Source of the DNA: Microglena sp. YARC
Lineage: Eukaryota > Chlorophyta > Chlorophyceae > Chlamydomonadales > Chlamydomonadaceae
Reading direction: 5' to 3'
DNA length: 64,000 nt
NCBI GenBank assembly: GCA_022414725.1
Contig: CM039463.1
Location: 74,188,009-74,252,008, forward strand
Part shown: positions 20,870 to 30,405 of the stretch, piece after piece
Position numbering within the stretch: the first letter of the stretch is position 1
Layout of the letters: each line of letters starts with the position of its first letter
The notes under the pieces: generated by a model
What the model was told of the DNA's origin: nothing
Seen by the model: only the letters and a program-made list of their open reading frames with translations
Databases searched by the model: none
Made by a program: the position numbers and the translations under genes

Positions 20870-23397
20870 AAGAAGAAGAAGAAAACATGCTATCTTGCCA
20901 TTTTAAATTTCCTGTGTCTGCTCCCTGTATGCCTGATTGAGCGGAGATGGAGGTGTCTGGTAAAACTACCTGCATTACACTGGATCCATTGAACGCACAC
21001 ACAAAGAAGCACACACACACAGAACAAATGGCATTTCCTGATTGAGCAGGGATGGAGGTGTCTGGTACTGCTTCCTGCATTGCACTGGATTCATTGAGCA
21101 CATACACATACACACATTGGACACATCCCCCCCCCCACCCCCCACTCCACACATGTAAGACGCATGCATGGCATTGATTCATTGAGCACATAGACATACA
21201 CAGATTGGACACATCCCCCACCCCCACCCCGCTCCACACATGTAAGACGCATGGCATGGCACTTGATTCATTGAGCACATACACATACACAGATTGGACA
21301 CATCCCCCCACCCCCACCCCCACTCCACACATGTAAGACGCATGCATGGCTCTGGATTCATTGAGCACATACACATACACACACACACTCACACATTCAC
21401 ACACACACACACACACACATAAGCACACACACACACACAAATTCACACATAAATACACACACATGCTATCTTGCTATCTAAATGTGCTGTGTCTGCTCCC
21501 TAGACCTGATTGAGCAGAGATGGAGGTGTCAGGTACTACTTTCTGTATTATTCTGGACTGGTTGGGCCCTAACACGAACACACACACACACACACATAAG
21601 CACACACACACACAGACGAATACGCACACATGCTATCTTGCTATCTAAATATGCCGTGATGCTCCCTTATCCTCTCAATAGGGATGGGGGTGTCTGTTAC
21701 TACTTCCTGCATTACACTGGATCCATTGAACACACACACGCACACGAATAAGCACACACCAACCCACACACAAATAAGCACACTCACACTCACACACATA
21801 TGCACACACACACACACACAAACGAGTACGCACACATGCTATCTTGCTATCTAAATGTGCCGTGAATGCTCCCTGTATCCCTGCTTCAATAGGGATGGGA
21901 GTGTCTGGTACTACTTCCTACACTACACTGGATTCGTTGAGCACACACACATACACACACACACCAATACATGCACACACATACACACACACACACACGC
22001 GCACACACGCACACACAAATACACACACAACAAATGGCATTCCCTGATTGAGCAGGGATGGAGGTGTCTGGTACTACTTCCTGCATTACACTGGCTGGAA
22101 CAAGAAGTATGATGAGTGGGTGGAGGGACCAGGCCTAGTGAAGTATTCATCTCAACGTGCTGATGGTGGAGGGGTGAGTACGCTTGGCAGGTTTCTAGGG
22201 TCATACGGGTGTGTGCGTTTGTGTGTGTGGGTATGTGTGTGCGTTAGTGTGTGTGTTTGTGGGTATGAATTGCTTATCTCAGCTTGCTGATGGTGGAGGG
22301 TTGAGTACGCTTGGCAGGTTTTCAGGATCATATGGGTGTGTGCGTTTGTGTGTGCTTTAGTGTGTGTGGGTACGTGTGAGCGTTAGTGTGTGTGGTTTTT
22401 TGTGTGTGTGTTTGTGTGTGGGGAATGCTTATCTCCACGTGCTGATGGTGGAGGGGTGAGTAAGCTTGGCAAGACTCAATCAGGGTGTGCTATGGGTGTG
22501 GAGGTTTAGTGCAGGGTTTGGTGTGTGTTTGCATGTGTGCAGGCTGCAGGGGGTATGTCCGCTCCCAACCACCGAGCAAACAGCCACTCCATTACATTAC
22601 TATCACTTATCTACATGCGTGTGTGTTTGCATGTGTGCAAGGCTGGCAGGGGGGATGTCAGCTCCCCAACCACATGAGAGGACAGCCCCAATTGTCTCAC
22701 TCATATATTTGTGTTTGTTTTGTTGTCTATCTGTCTGTCTGTCTGATCTGTGTGTGTTTGCATGCATGTAGGCTGCTGGGGGAATGTCAGCTCCCACCCA
22801 CATGGGAGGGCAGCCAAATTTTACTCACTGATCTGTCTGTCTGACTGTCTGTTTGTTTCTTTGCCTGACTGATATTTGTGTGTGTGTTTGCATGCGTGCA
22901 GGCTGCAGGGGGGATGTCAGCTCCCAACCACATGGGAAGGCAGCCAAATTTTACTCACTGATCTGTCTGTCCATCTTTCTATTTATCTGTCTGTCTGTCT
23001 GTTTGATCTGTGTGTGTATTTGCATGGGTGCAGGCTACAGGGGGGATGTCAGCCCCCAATCACATGGGAGGACAGCCGATGGTGAAGAAGCCGCGTCTGA
23101 TGGTGAAGGAGAAGTTCACCATCCTGTGCAAGAAGCAAGCTTCGGATACTGTAGCACCTGGGGGTGCAGTGCAGGTGGGTGGGGTCGGGGTTTGGAGAGA
23201 GGGAGGGAGTGTGTGTTAGGGGGGGGGGGGGGGGGGGGGGGGCAAGGAGGGAAAGAGGTGGGCAGCGGATGTTTAAGGAGCCGTGGCTGATGGTGAAGGA
23301 GAAGTTCGCCATCCTCTGCAAGAAGCAAGCTTCGGGAACTGTTCTGCCTGGGGGGGCAGTGCAGGTGGGTGGGGTTGGGGGGGAGTGTGTGTGTTTG

Positions 23398-23433
<36 letters not shown>

Positions 23434-25427
23434 AGGAGGAAAGAGGTGGACAGCCGATGGTTAAGAAGCTGTGGCTGATGGTGAAGGAGACGTTGACCAT
23501 CCTGTGCAAAAAGCAAGCTTCGGGAACTGTAGTGGCTGGGGGGGACAATACAGGTGGGTGGGGTGGGGGTTTGGGGGAAGTGTGTGTGTGTGTGTGCGTC
23601 TCACCTCTCTCTTCCTTACTTCCATATTATTACCCAGCATCAAGCTTTCGGCTCTATGGTTAGGGCCCTGGCCAGGTTCTCAAATTTGCAGATGCCGCCT
23701 TCAGTTTCTGGGAATTGTCTATTAAATGAACACAAAATCTGACTTGCCGCCTTAGAAGAGGTAGAGACCTTCTCTCTGCGCTGTCGCGCGGTAGTCCAAG
23801 CTCAGGCGCAGTTGCGGTCTGCAAAACCAAATCAACCCAACATAGTAGCCATTCTCCAGTATGTGCAGTACATGCAAAAAGGAGGGTTCCTTCAATCTTA
23901 TGTCCTGTGGCAGCTCATTCTAATTCCCAATTTCCGTTTTCGTACCTCCAGGGCTCGCTCGTACGTACCCACCACCACCACATTATCACCATCCACCAAC
24001 ACCACCAACACCAATATCACTGCCACACCAGCACATTATCACGACCACAACTACCCCCAATGCCCCTGGCCTACCCCCTAACATTCCCCACCTCTCCCTT
24101 ACCTTCAGGGCTCCTCCTCGTGCCACCACCAACACCACCAATATCACTACCACCAACACCAATATCACTGCCACCAACACCACTGGTATCACGACCACAA
24201 CTGCCCCCAATGCCCCTGGCTTACCCCCTAACATTCCCCACCTCTCCCTTACCCCCAGGGCTCCTCCTCATGCCTCAACCTTGACGTGCCCCCTGCCTTG
24301 AAAAAGCTTTTGTTAGATGATCATACGGCAGTAGCAGATGGAGGCAAGTTGGTTCCATTGCCGCGATCGCCCACTGTTACAGAACTACTGCAGCGATATG
24401 TTCAAGAGGTGAGGCTGTTGGGTGGCATTGGGGGAGGGGGGGGGTAGGTAGCTAGGATGGTGGTGGTGGTAGTTGTGGCAATGGTGGTGTAGTTAGGAAG
24501 GCAGGGTGGTAGTGGTAATGGTCCAACAATCATACGGCAGTAGCAGATGGCGGCAGGTTGGTCCCTTTGCCGCGATCGCCGACTGTAACAGAACTGCTGC
24601 AGCGATATGTTCCAGAGGTGAGGCTGCTGGGTGGCGGGGGTAGGTGCGTGCATGCTGTGGTGGTGGTGGTGTAGTTAGGTAGCTTGGGTGGTGGTGGATG
24701 TGGTGTTGTACGGAAGCTCATTGCCGGGATCGTCCACTGTTACAGAACTGCTGCAGCGATACTTGCAAGAGGTGAGGCAGTTGGGTGGCATTGGGGGTGG
24801 TGGTGGTGACGTTCGGTTGCTAGGGTGGTAGTGGCCTTAGGTTGCTTGTGTGGTAGTGGTGTGGTCCAACGATCATACATCAGGTGCGGATGGCGGCAAT
24901 TTAGTCCCATTGCCGCGGTTGTCCACTGTAACCGAACTACTACATTGGTGAGGCAGGCCTGGGGCTTGGAACTTGTGGGGCTTGGAGGGGTTGGGGGGTA
25001 ACGGTGTTGGGTTGGTTGACGGCAGTGATGCCAGGTTGGGGGGTAAAGGTGGTGGTTGCCTGGGGGATTGGAACGAGGGGGGTATTGGAGGGGTTGGGGG
25101 GTAACAGTGTTGTGTTGGTTGTAGTGATGCGAGCCTGGCTTGGGGGGCTTGGGGGATAGAAGGCGTTTGGAGGGAGGGGGGGTTGGGGAGGTTGGTGGCA
25201 GGGGAGGGGGGTTGGGGAGGTTGGTGGGAGGGTTGGGGGGGTTGTTGGCAGTGAGGCAGGCCTGGGGGAAGAGGGGCTTGGGGGGGATTGGAGGATAGAA
25301 GGTGTTGGGTGACAGGGGGGTTGGGGGATAGAAGACGTTGGTAGAGAGGGGGGTTGGGGGGTTGACGGCAAGTGATGGCAGGCCTGCGGGGGAGGGGGGA
25401 TGGAGGAGGTGAAGGGGGGGGAGGGGC

Positions 25428-25459
<32 letters not shown>

Positions 25460-25565
25460 TCGAGCACAGCAGCCCTTCCAGCCCCCAAGCACCAACTCTT
25501 ACGCACAGTGAATGAGGAGGAGGTTGCCCATACACGCCGCACACACACACACACCACTTCCCCCC

Positions 25566-25596
<31 letters not shown>

Positions 25597-28500
25597 ACAC
25601 CACTAACCCACACACACCACTAACCCACCCCTAGTCCCACGACCAGCGCGGAAGCTCAGTAAATGAGGAGGAGGTTGCACATGGGCTGAGGTCTTACTTC
25701 GACAAAAGTTTGGAAGCTGTACTTCTGTACCGCTCAGAACGTGCGCATGCAGCCAAGGTGAGAGTTGGTTGAGTATTGGTTGGGTTGCACATGGGCCGGG
25801 GTCGTACTTTGACAAGAGTTTGGAAGCTGTACTGCTGTACCGCTCAGAACATGCGCATGCAGCCAAGATGAGGGTTGGTTGAGTATTGGTTGGGTATTGG
25901 TTTGGTTGCGTTGTGTATGTGTATGCATATATGTAGGGGTCGGCAATATGATATCATGTCATCATATGATATCATATGATGCCGGTGGTCTGACTAGGTA
26001 ACTTTGGCCTGGGCCATCTTAGCATATGATATTAAATCATGTGATGTTTATATGATATCATATGATATCATACTTGTCTTTGGTCAACATCATATGATTT
26101 GCCGTTCCCTACATATATGTGGGTATATATGTGTGTATCTATTTGTATATGTGTATTTGTATTTGCATGTGTATATGTGTTTGGATTTGTGTGTACATGT
26201 GTATCTATTTGTATGCCTGTGCTAATATGTGTGTGCATATATGTGTGTATACGTGGGGACCGTCAAATCATATGATGTTGACCGAAGACGAGTATGATAT
26301 CGTATGATTTAATATCATATGATATGATGCCCTAGGCCAAAGTTACCTGCTCAGACCGCCGGCATCATATGATATCATATTGCCAATCCCTATGTGGGTA
26401 TGTTATATATATATGGGTATATATGTGAAGCTGTTTAACCTCACATCCCTATGTGTATGTTATATGTATGTGGGTAGACATGTCAAGCTGTTTAACCTCA
26501 CATCCCTATGTGTATGTTATATGTATATGGGTAGACATGTCAAGCTGTTTAACCTCACATCCCTATGTGTATGTTATATGTATATGAGTATATATGTGAA
26601 GCTGTTTAACCTCACATCCCTATGTGTATGTTATATGTATATGGGTATATATGTGAAGCTGTTTAACCTCACATCCCTATGTGTATGTTGTATGTATATG
26701 GGTATATATGTGAAGCTGTTTAACCTCACATCCCTATGTGTATGTTATATATATATGAGTATATATGTGAAGCTGTTTAACCTCACATCCCTATGTGTAT
26801 GTTATATGTATATGGGTATATATGTGAAGCTGTTTAACCTCACATCCCTATGTGTATGTTATATGTATGTGGGTATATATGTGAAGCTGTTTAACCTCAC
26901 ATCCCTATGTGTATGTTATATGTATATGGGTATATATGTGAAGCTGTTTAACCTCTCATCCCTATGTGTATGTTATATGTATATGGGTATATATGTGAAG
27001 CTGTTTAACCTCACATCCCTATGTGTATGTTATATGTATATGAGTATACATGTCAAGCTGTTTAACCTCACATCCCTATGTGTATGTTATATGTATATGA
27101 GTATACATGTCAAGCTGTTTAACCTCACAGCCCCTGTGCCTTAGCTATCCGTGTGTTCACGCGCTCAGCAAGTACTGGGAACACCAGGTAGGGAGTGGTG
27201 GTGTGTGGAGTGTGTGTATCTGTGTGTGCCTGTGTGTGTGGTTTGGTGTCATGGGGGGCCTTGGACACAGATTCCCATAAAGCCCAGTGCACGAAGAGAG
27301 GAGCCCTGGCCTGAAGCATGTAAAACACAAGAAACACATGTATTACACATTATGATAACACCTGGTAGGGAGTGGTGGTGTGTGGAGTGTGTGTGTGCCT
27401 GTGTGTGTGGTTTGGTGTCATGGGGGGGCTTGGACACAGATTCCCATAAAGCCCAGTGCACGAAGAGAGGAGCCCTGGCCTGAAGCATGTAAAACACAAG
27501 AAACACATGTATTAGTATTCGTGTATTACACATAATGATAACACCTGGAAGGGTGTGCTATTGAGGGAGCCCTGTCTTACGGTGGTAGGGAACGGGCTGC
27601 TACTTAACCTAGACAAAGCTACCATGGCGGTTGACAGCGACCGCGGAAACTAAAGCGCACTCGTAGGGATTCGAACCCTGCACCTACATCATTTCACCAA
27701 GCTGTACGCGCTCACCAAGATACCAACCCCCATGCTTTCATGTGGCCAACCAACCTTCAACCAACCTGCACCCATCTGCAACCCAAACTGCAACCAACAT
27801 TTAACCACCCTCAATGCTACCCTGTAGGCCTGGTCAGTAGGTCAGGTGGTCAGCAGCGTGTTTGGTGCATAGCACTTCTGTGTGTATGTGTTTGCATATG
27901 TCTGTGTGAATGTTTGTATATGTGTGAATGTGCATGTGTGTGTGAATGAGAATAATGTATGTGTGTGAATGAGAATAATGTTTGTGTGCGATGTGAATGT
28001 TCATGCGTGCCCTCACATCTCATTTATGGTTTGCTTCATGTAGGCCTTGTCCAGAGGTCTGGTGGCCAGCAGCGTGTTTGGCGCAGAGCACTTGTGCCGG
28101 CCCTCTCATCATCAACATGTGGCCATTCATGTGCTCACCACCCACAATGCTTTCGTATAAGCCTTGCTAGGAGGTCTGGTGGCCAACCAACCAACCTTCA
28201 ACCAACCTACAACCCAAACTACAACCACTCTCAATGCTTTCGTATAGGCCTTGCTAGGAGGTCTGGTGGCCAACCAACCAACCTTCAACCAACCTACAAC
28301 CCAAACTACAACCACTCTCAATGCTTTCGTATAGGCCTTGCTAGGAGGTCTGGTGGCCAACCAACCAACCTTCAACCAACCTACAACCCAAACTACAACC
28401 ACCCTCAATGCTTTCGTATAGGCCTTGCTAGGAGGTCTGGTGGCCAACTAACCAACCTTCAACCAAACTACAACCCAAACTACAACCACCCTCAATGCTT

Positions 28501-29930
28501 TCGTATAGGCCTTGCTAGGAGGTCTGGTGGCCAACCAACCAACCTACAACCAACCTACAACCCAACCTACAACCACCCCCAATGCTTTCGTATAGGCCTT
28601 GCTCGGAGGTCTGGTGGCAAGCAGTGTGTTTGGCTCAGATCACTTGTGTGTATGTGTGTATATGTATGTGTGTGTGTGTGTATATGTATGTGTGTGTGTA
28701 TATGTATGTGTGTGTGTATATGTATGTGTGTGTGTATGTGTATGTGTATACGTATGTGTGTGTGTGTCCATGCGTGCCCTCACATCTCATTTGCCTCTGC
28801 CATCCGCGGTTCCATGCCCTCACCACCCTCAATGCGTGTAGGCCTTGTCAGGAGGCCTGGTGGCCAGCCAACCAACCAACCTACAACCCAAACTACAACC
28901 CAAACTACAACCACCCTCAATGCTTGCGTGTAGGCCTTGTCAGGTGGTCTTGTGGCCAGCAGCGTGTTTGGGGCAGAGCACTTGTGCCGGTTGTTTATCA
29001 AGCTGCCTGACTTGTTGATCGCCGCATCGGCGTCAGAGGAGCAGGTGGTCAATGTTGGCATCATGGTGCAGGTGGGTGTTAGCATGGGGGTGGGGTTAGT
29101 GTGTGCGTGTGGGGGGGTGGGGGGGGGGGGGGGGGGGGGGAACTTGCTGAAAGCAGCATCGGCGTCAGAGGAGCAGGTGATCAATGTTGGCATCATGGTT
29201 TTAGGTGGGTATTAGCTTGGTGGGGGGATCGATAATACTATATTTATATATATTATCGACCCCCCACCAAGATAATACCCACTAAACCATGATGCCAACA
29301 TTGATCACCTGCTCCTCTGACGCTGATGCTGCAATCAACAAGTCTACCCCCCACCCCCCACCCCCACCCCCTACACAAACACCCACACCACCACTGACCC
29401 CACCACCATGCTAATACATATATATATACATACATACACACATTATAATATGATACATTATATAATGTATAGTACATCATGTTATAATGTATAATATATC
29501 ATTTTATACATTATAGTTACTTATATATACTTAAATTCACACATATACTTAAATTCACACATATATGTATGTATCATATTATACATTATAGTACTATATA
29601 TATACTTTAAATCACATCAACTTCACCACTATCAGAGACCGAGTGCTGAGCAAGTTTGAACCTCAAACAGATTTCACCAGCAGCTGCCCCCCCCCCCCCC
29701 CCCCCCCCCCCCTTTGCACAATTTCGACTTTTTCAATGGTTTCGGGGCTTCCGTACCCCAAAGCCCCGATTCTGACATGCGGTACACAAGCAACTTTTTA
29801 GCGCCCCCCCTGACTTCAGTCTACTGAAATTCACATCAAACTGCACCACTTACAGGATGTGATGTTGTGGATGTCTGACAACATCGGCACCCTCTTTCTG
29901 CCCAAGGAGAAGTACATCAATGCCCCTTGA
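19043..29930 (+). CDS. MRG: MRG15/Eaf3-family chromodomain-MRG protein (complete gene, span of exons)
   Basis: Exons 19043-19173, 22056-22173, 23034-23174, 24259-24408, 25647-25757, 28934-29071 and 29856-29930 join in one frame (only the first junction splits a codon, AG|G) and encode about 287 residues, slightly shorter than plant MRG proteins. Residues about 20-75 are a chromodomain (GEKVLVPHTDKFYEAKVLK and FLHYTGWNKKYDEWVE). Residues 130-287 are an MRG domain (VPPALKKLLLDD, PLPRSPTVTELLQRY, GLRSYFDKSLEAVLLYRSER, FGAEHLCRLFIKLPDLL, WMSDNIGTLFLP). Family knowledge: these nuclear proteins read methylated H3K36 and recruit NuA4-type acetyltransferase and deacetylase complexes. The start lies just before the chromodomain. 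All introns carry exon echoes. Confidence 0.92.
19680..22055 (+). repeat. (CA)n array with about six exon-2 acceptor echoes (intron 1)
   Basis: C/A-rich units with a shared core (TGCTATCTTGCTATCTAAAT, then GCTCCCTGTATCCCTGATT). From 20750 on, the units carry degenerate copies of the exon 2 acceptor plus start (TTGAGCAGGGATGGAGGTGT, then CTGGTACTACTTCCTGCATT), near 20760, 20940, 21047, 21515, 21680 and 21890. The copy at 21047 keeps an intact AG. Each decays into CA repeat before reaching the Trp-rich part of the exon. Only 22056 continues into a full exon with a donor. Confidence 0.85.
22056..22173 (+). CDS. MRG: MRG exon 2: second half of chromodomain
   Basis: Acceptor TGATTGAGCAG, with a poor pyrimidine tract. 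It reads DGGVWYYFLHYTGWNKKYDE, then WVEGPGLVKYSSQRADGGG, donor GGG|GTGAGT, phase 0. Tyr55, Trp58 and Tyr62 complete the presumed cage. The last position is Trp in MRG15. Confidence 0.9.
22174..23033 (+). repeat. Intron 2: exon-2 donor echoes then exon-3 acceptor echoes
   Basis: Two copies of the exon 2 end plus donor (GCTGATGGTGGAGGGGTGAG) lie near 22287 and 22440, in TG-rich sequence. Four copies of the exon 3 acceptor plus start (GCATGTGTGCAGGCTGCAGG, then ATGTCAGCTCCCAACCACAT) follow near 22530, 22626, 22758 and 22888, separated by (CTGT)n. Confidence 0.85.
23034..23174 (+). CDS. MRG: MRG exon 3: linker
   Basis: Acceptor GGGTGCAG, frame ATGGMSAPNHMGGQPMVKKP, RLMVKEKFTILCKKQAS, donor GTGCAG|GTGGGT, phase 0 at both ends. 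The strong G/C preference at third positions supports this frame. It is a basic linker between chromodomain and MRG domain, as in the family. Confidence 0.75.
23175..24258 (+). repeat. Intron 3: two donor echoes of exon 3, poly-G, CACC-rich tract, exon-4 acceptor echo
   Basis: Near-copies of most of exon 3 plus donor end at about 23364 and 23553 (CTGATGGTGAAGGAGAAGTT; GTGCAG|GTGGGT), each followed by a G-run. A plain stretch at 23600-23950 has no gene. From 23970 there is C/A-rich sequence (ACCACCACCA) with an exon-4 acceptor echo near 24100 (CTTCAGGGCTCCTCCTCGTG). Confidence 0.8.
24259..24408 (+). CDS. MRG: MRG exon 4: start of MRG domain
   Basis: Acceptor CTTACCCCCAG. Reads LDVPPALKKLLLDDHTAVAD, GGKLVPLPRSPTVTELLQRY, donor CAAGAG|GTGAGG, 50 codons, phase 0 to 0. 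PRSPTV is one of the most conserved MRG-domain motifs. Confidence 0.93.
24409..25646 (+). repeat. Intron 4: exon-4 donor echoes, GGTTGG tract, poly-G then poly-C, exon-5 acceptor echo
   Basis: Three decaying copies of the exon 4 end plus donor are near 24525-24620, 24715-24775 and 24866-24955 (ACTGCTGCAGCGATA). G-rich sequence (TTGGGGGG) follows to a run of 29 G at 25428-25456. An exon-5 acceptor echo is at 25475-25545 (ACGCACAGTGAATGAGGAGG), then 23 C at 25560-25582 and (CA)n up to the acceptor. Confidence 0.85.
25647..25757 (+). CDS. MRG: MRG exon 5
   Basis: Acceptor CCCACGACCAG, reads RGSSVNEEEVAHGLRSYFDK, SLEAVLLYRSERAHAAK, donor GCCAAG|GTGAGA, phase 0 to 0. It corresponds to the helix pair with RSYFDK and LLY..ER. 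A degenerate second copy at 25785-25870 has lost its donor (AAGATGAGG). Confidence 0.9.
25936..26109. mobile_element. Palindromic MITE with TA flanks, copy 1
   Basis: 174 bp made largely of CATATGATATCATATG palindromes around a core CTAGGTAACTTTGGCCTGGG. Ends GGGGTCGGCAA and TTTGCCGTTCCC are imperfect inverted repeats. TA dinucleotides flank both sides (25934-25935 and 26110-26111), as for Tc1/mariner-type elements. No coding capacity. In intron 5 of the MRG gene. Confidence 0.6.
26255..26390. mobile_element. Palindromic MITE, inverted copy 2
   Basis: 136 bp, reverse complement of 25936-26109 with a short internal deletion (core GGCCAAAGTTACCTGCTCAG). It ends AATCCC followed by TA. The left flank lacks TA. 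The two copies face each other across about 145 bp of TATG-rich spacer and could form a large hairpin. Confidence 0.6.
26398..27128 (+). repeat. 57-bp tandem repeat, about 12-13 copies
   Basis: Unit ATGTGTATGTTATATGTATA, then TGGGTATATATGTGAAGCTG, then TTTAACCTCACATCCCT. Because 57 is a multiple of three and one frame lacks stops, it reads as a 254-residue repeat of a 19-residue unit (MYMGIYVKLFNLTSLCVCY). It sits inside an MRG intron, and its last unit provides the AG of the optional exon at 27131. I consider it non-coding. Confidence 0.85.
27131..27187 (+). CDS. Doubtful 19-codon cassette exon of the MRG gene
   Basis: CCTCACAG|CCCCTGTGCC to ACACCAG|GTAGGG, 57 nt, phase 0 to 0, reading PLCLSYPCVHALSKYWEHQ. 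It does not break the frame, but joining exon 5 straight to 28934 gives exactly the MRG15 spacing between the ER of LLY..ER and the conserved YGA/FGA. With the cassette the domain would carry a 19-residue insertion. It is followed by two ~180-bp repeats of donor plus flank (27184-27360 and 27361-27540). Confidence 0.3.
27545..27738 (-). mobile_element. tRNA-derived SINE-like element
   Basis: On the minus strand a B-box GGTTCGAATCC (27667-27677) lies about 50 nt after an A-box-like TTGGTATCTTGG (27715-27726), as in RNA polymerase III tRNA-type promoters. The acceptor stem does not pair, so it is not a functional tRNA. The tail (TGTCAACCGCCATGGTAGCT, then AAGTAGCAGCCCGTTC, ending GTGTTATCATTATG) has a second copy on the plus strand at 35875-36005. 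Confidence 0.5.
27760..28933 (+). repeat. Intron 5 end: CCAACC tract with about nine exon-7 acceptor echoes
   Basis: Echoes of CAATGCTTTCGTATAGGCCT, then TGCTAGGAGGTCTGGTGGCC, occur near 27825, 28040, 28150, 28237, 28322, 28407, 28492, 28585 and 28826. Most of the central ones are about 85 bp apart, with CAACCAACCTTCAACCAACC between them. Those near 27840, 28055 and 28600 extend further, to AGCAGCGTGTTTGG. The real exon starts at 28934. Confidence 0.88.
28934..29071 (+). CDS. MRG: MRG exon 7
   Basis: Acceptor GCTTGCGTGTAG (few pyrimidines). Reads ALSGGLVASSVFGAEHLCRL, FIKLPDLLIAASASEEQVVN, VGIMVQ, donor GTGCAG|GTGGGT, 46 codons, phase 0 to 0. GAEHL.RLF.KLP is the hallmark of plant/algal MRG domains. 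The animal form has GAPHLLRLFVRI. Confidence 0.93.
29072..29855 (+). repeat. Intron 7: poly-G, inverted exon-7 boundary, AT-rich tract, poly-C
   Basis: 23 G at 29118-29140. A donor echo of exon 7 at about 29155-29215 (GCATCGGCGTCAGAGGAGCA) is mirrored as an inverted copy at about 29255-29340. AT-rich sequence (TATAATGTATA) lies at 29410-29610, and 26 C at 29687-29712. Confidence 0.8.
29856..29930 (+). CDS. MRG: MRG exon 8: C-terminus and stop
   Basis: Acceptor CACCACTTACAG, reads DVMLWMSDNIGTLFLPKEKY, INAP, stop TGA at 29928-29930. It matches the last helix of MRG domains. The spacing from exon 7 equals MRG15 exactly. Confidence 0.92.
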   Translation, partial: DVMLWMSDNIGTLFLPKEKYINAP

Positions 29931-29984
29931 ACGTTCACGGCAAACATGACAATACCCTTAAGCTACAAGCCCCTTCAGCTACAA

Positions 29985-30405
29985 CGCAAATCAGGTCTCA
30001 GGTTCTATGAGTGATAGGATCAGTCAGCTACAACGCCATTCAGATCTCAGGTTCTATGAGTGATAGGATATGTCAGCTACAACGCTATTCAGATCTCAGG
30101 TTCTATGAGTGATAGGATCAGTCAGCTACAACGCCATTCAGATCTCAGGTTCTATGAGTGATAGGATCTGTCAGCTACAACGCCATTCAGATCTAAGGTC
30201 CTATGAGCAACAGGATCTGTCAGCTACAACACCCTTCAGCTACAGTTTCCTTCAGATCTAAGGTCCTATGAGCAACAGGATATGTCAGCTACAACACCCT
30301 TCACCTACAGTGACCTTCAGATCTAAGGTCCTATGAGCAACAGGATATGTCAGCTACAATGGCCATCAGTAATAGGCTCCTGTAAACGACAGGACCTTAC
30401 AGCCC
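29985..30405. repeat. 49-bp tandem repeat in the MRG 3' region
   Basis: About eight units of GTCAGCTACAACGCCATTCA, then GATCTCAGGTTCTATGAGTG, then ATAGGATCT, drifting at the 3' end. It is probably in the 3' UTR or just beyond. A TGTAA motif, the usual green-algal polyadenylation signal, is at 30381-30385, but I cannot show that it is used. Confidence 0.75.

Noticed and set aside
27640..27740. Minus-strand tRNA gene
   Set aside because: Boxes A and B are present but no 7-bp acceptor stem or proper anticodon arm pairs. A SINE-like relic fits better.
28130..28620. Regular direct repeats resembling a CRISPR array
   Set aside because: The spacers are also repeats of each other, the unit copies an adjacent exon boundary, and the genome is eukaryotic.
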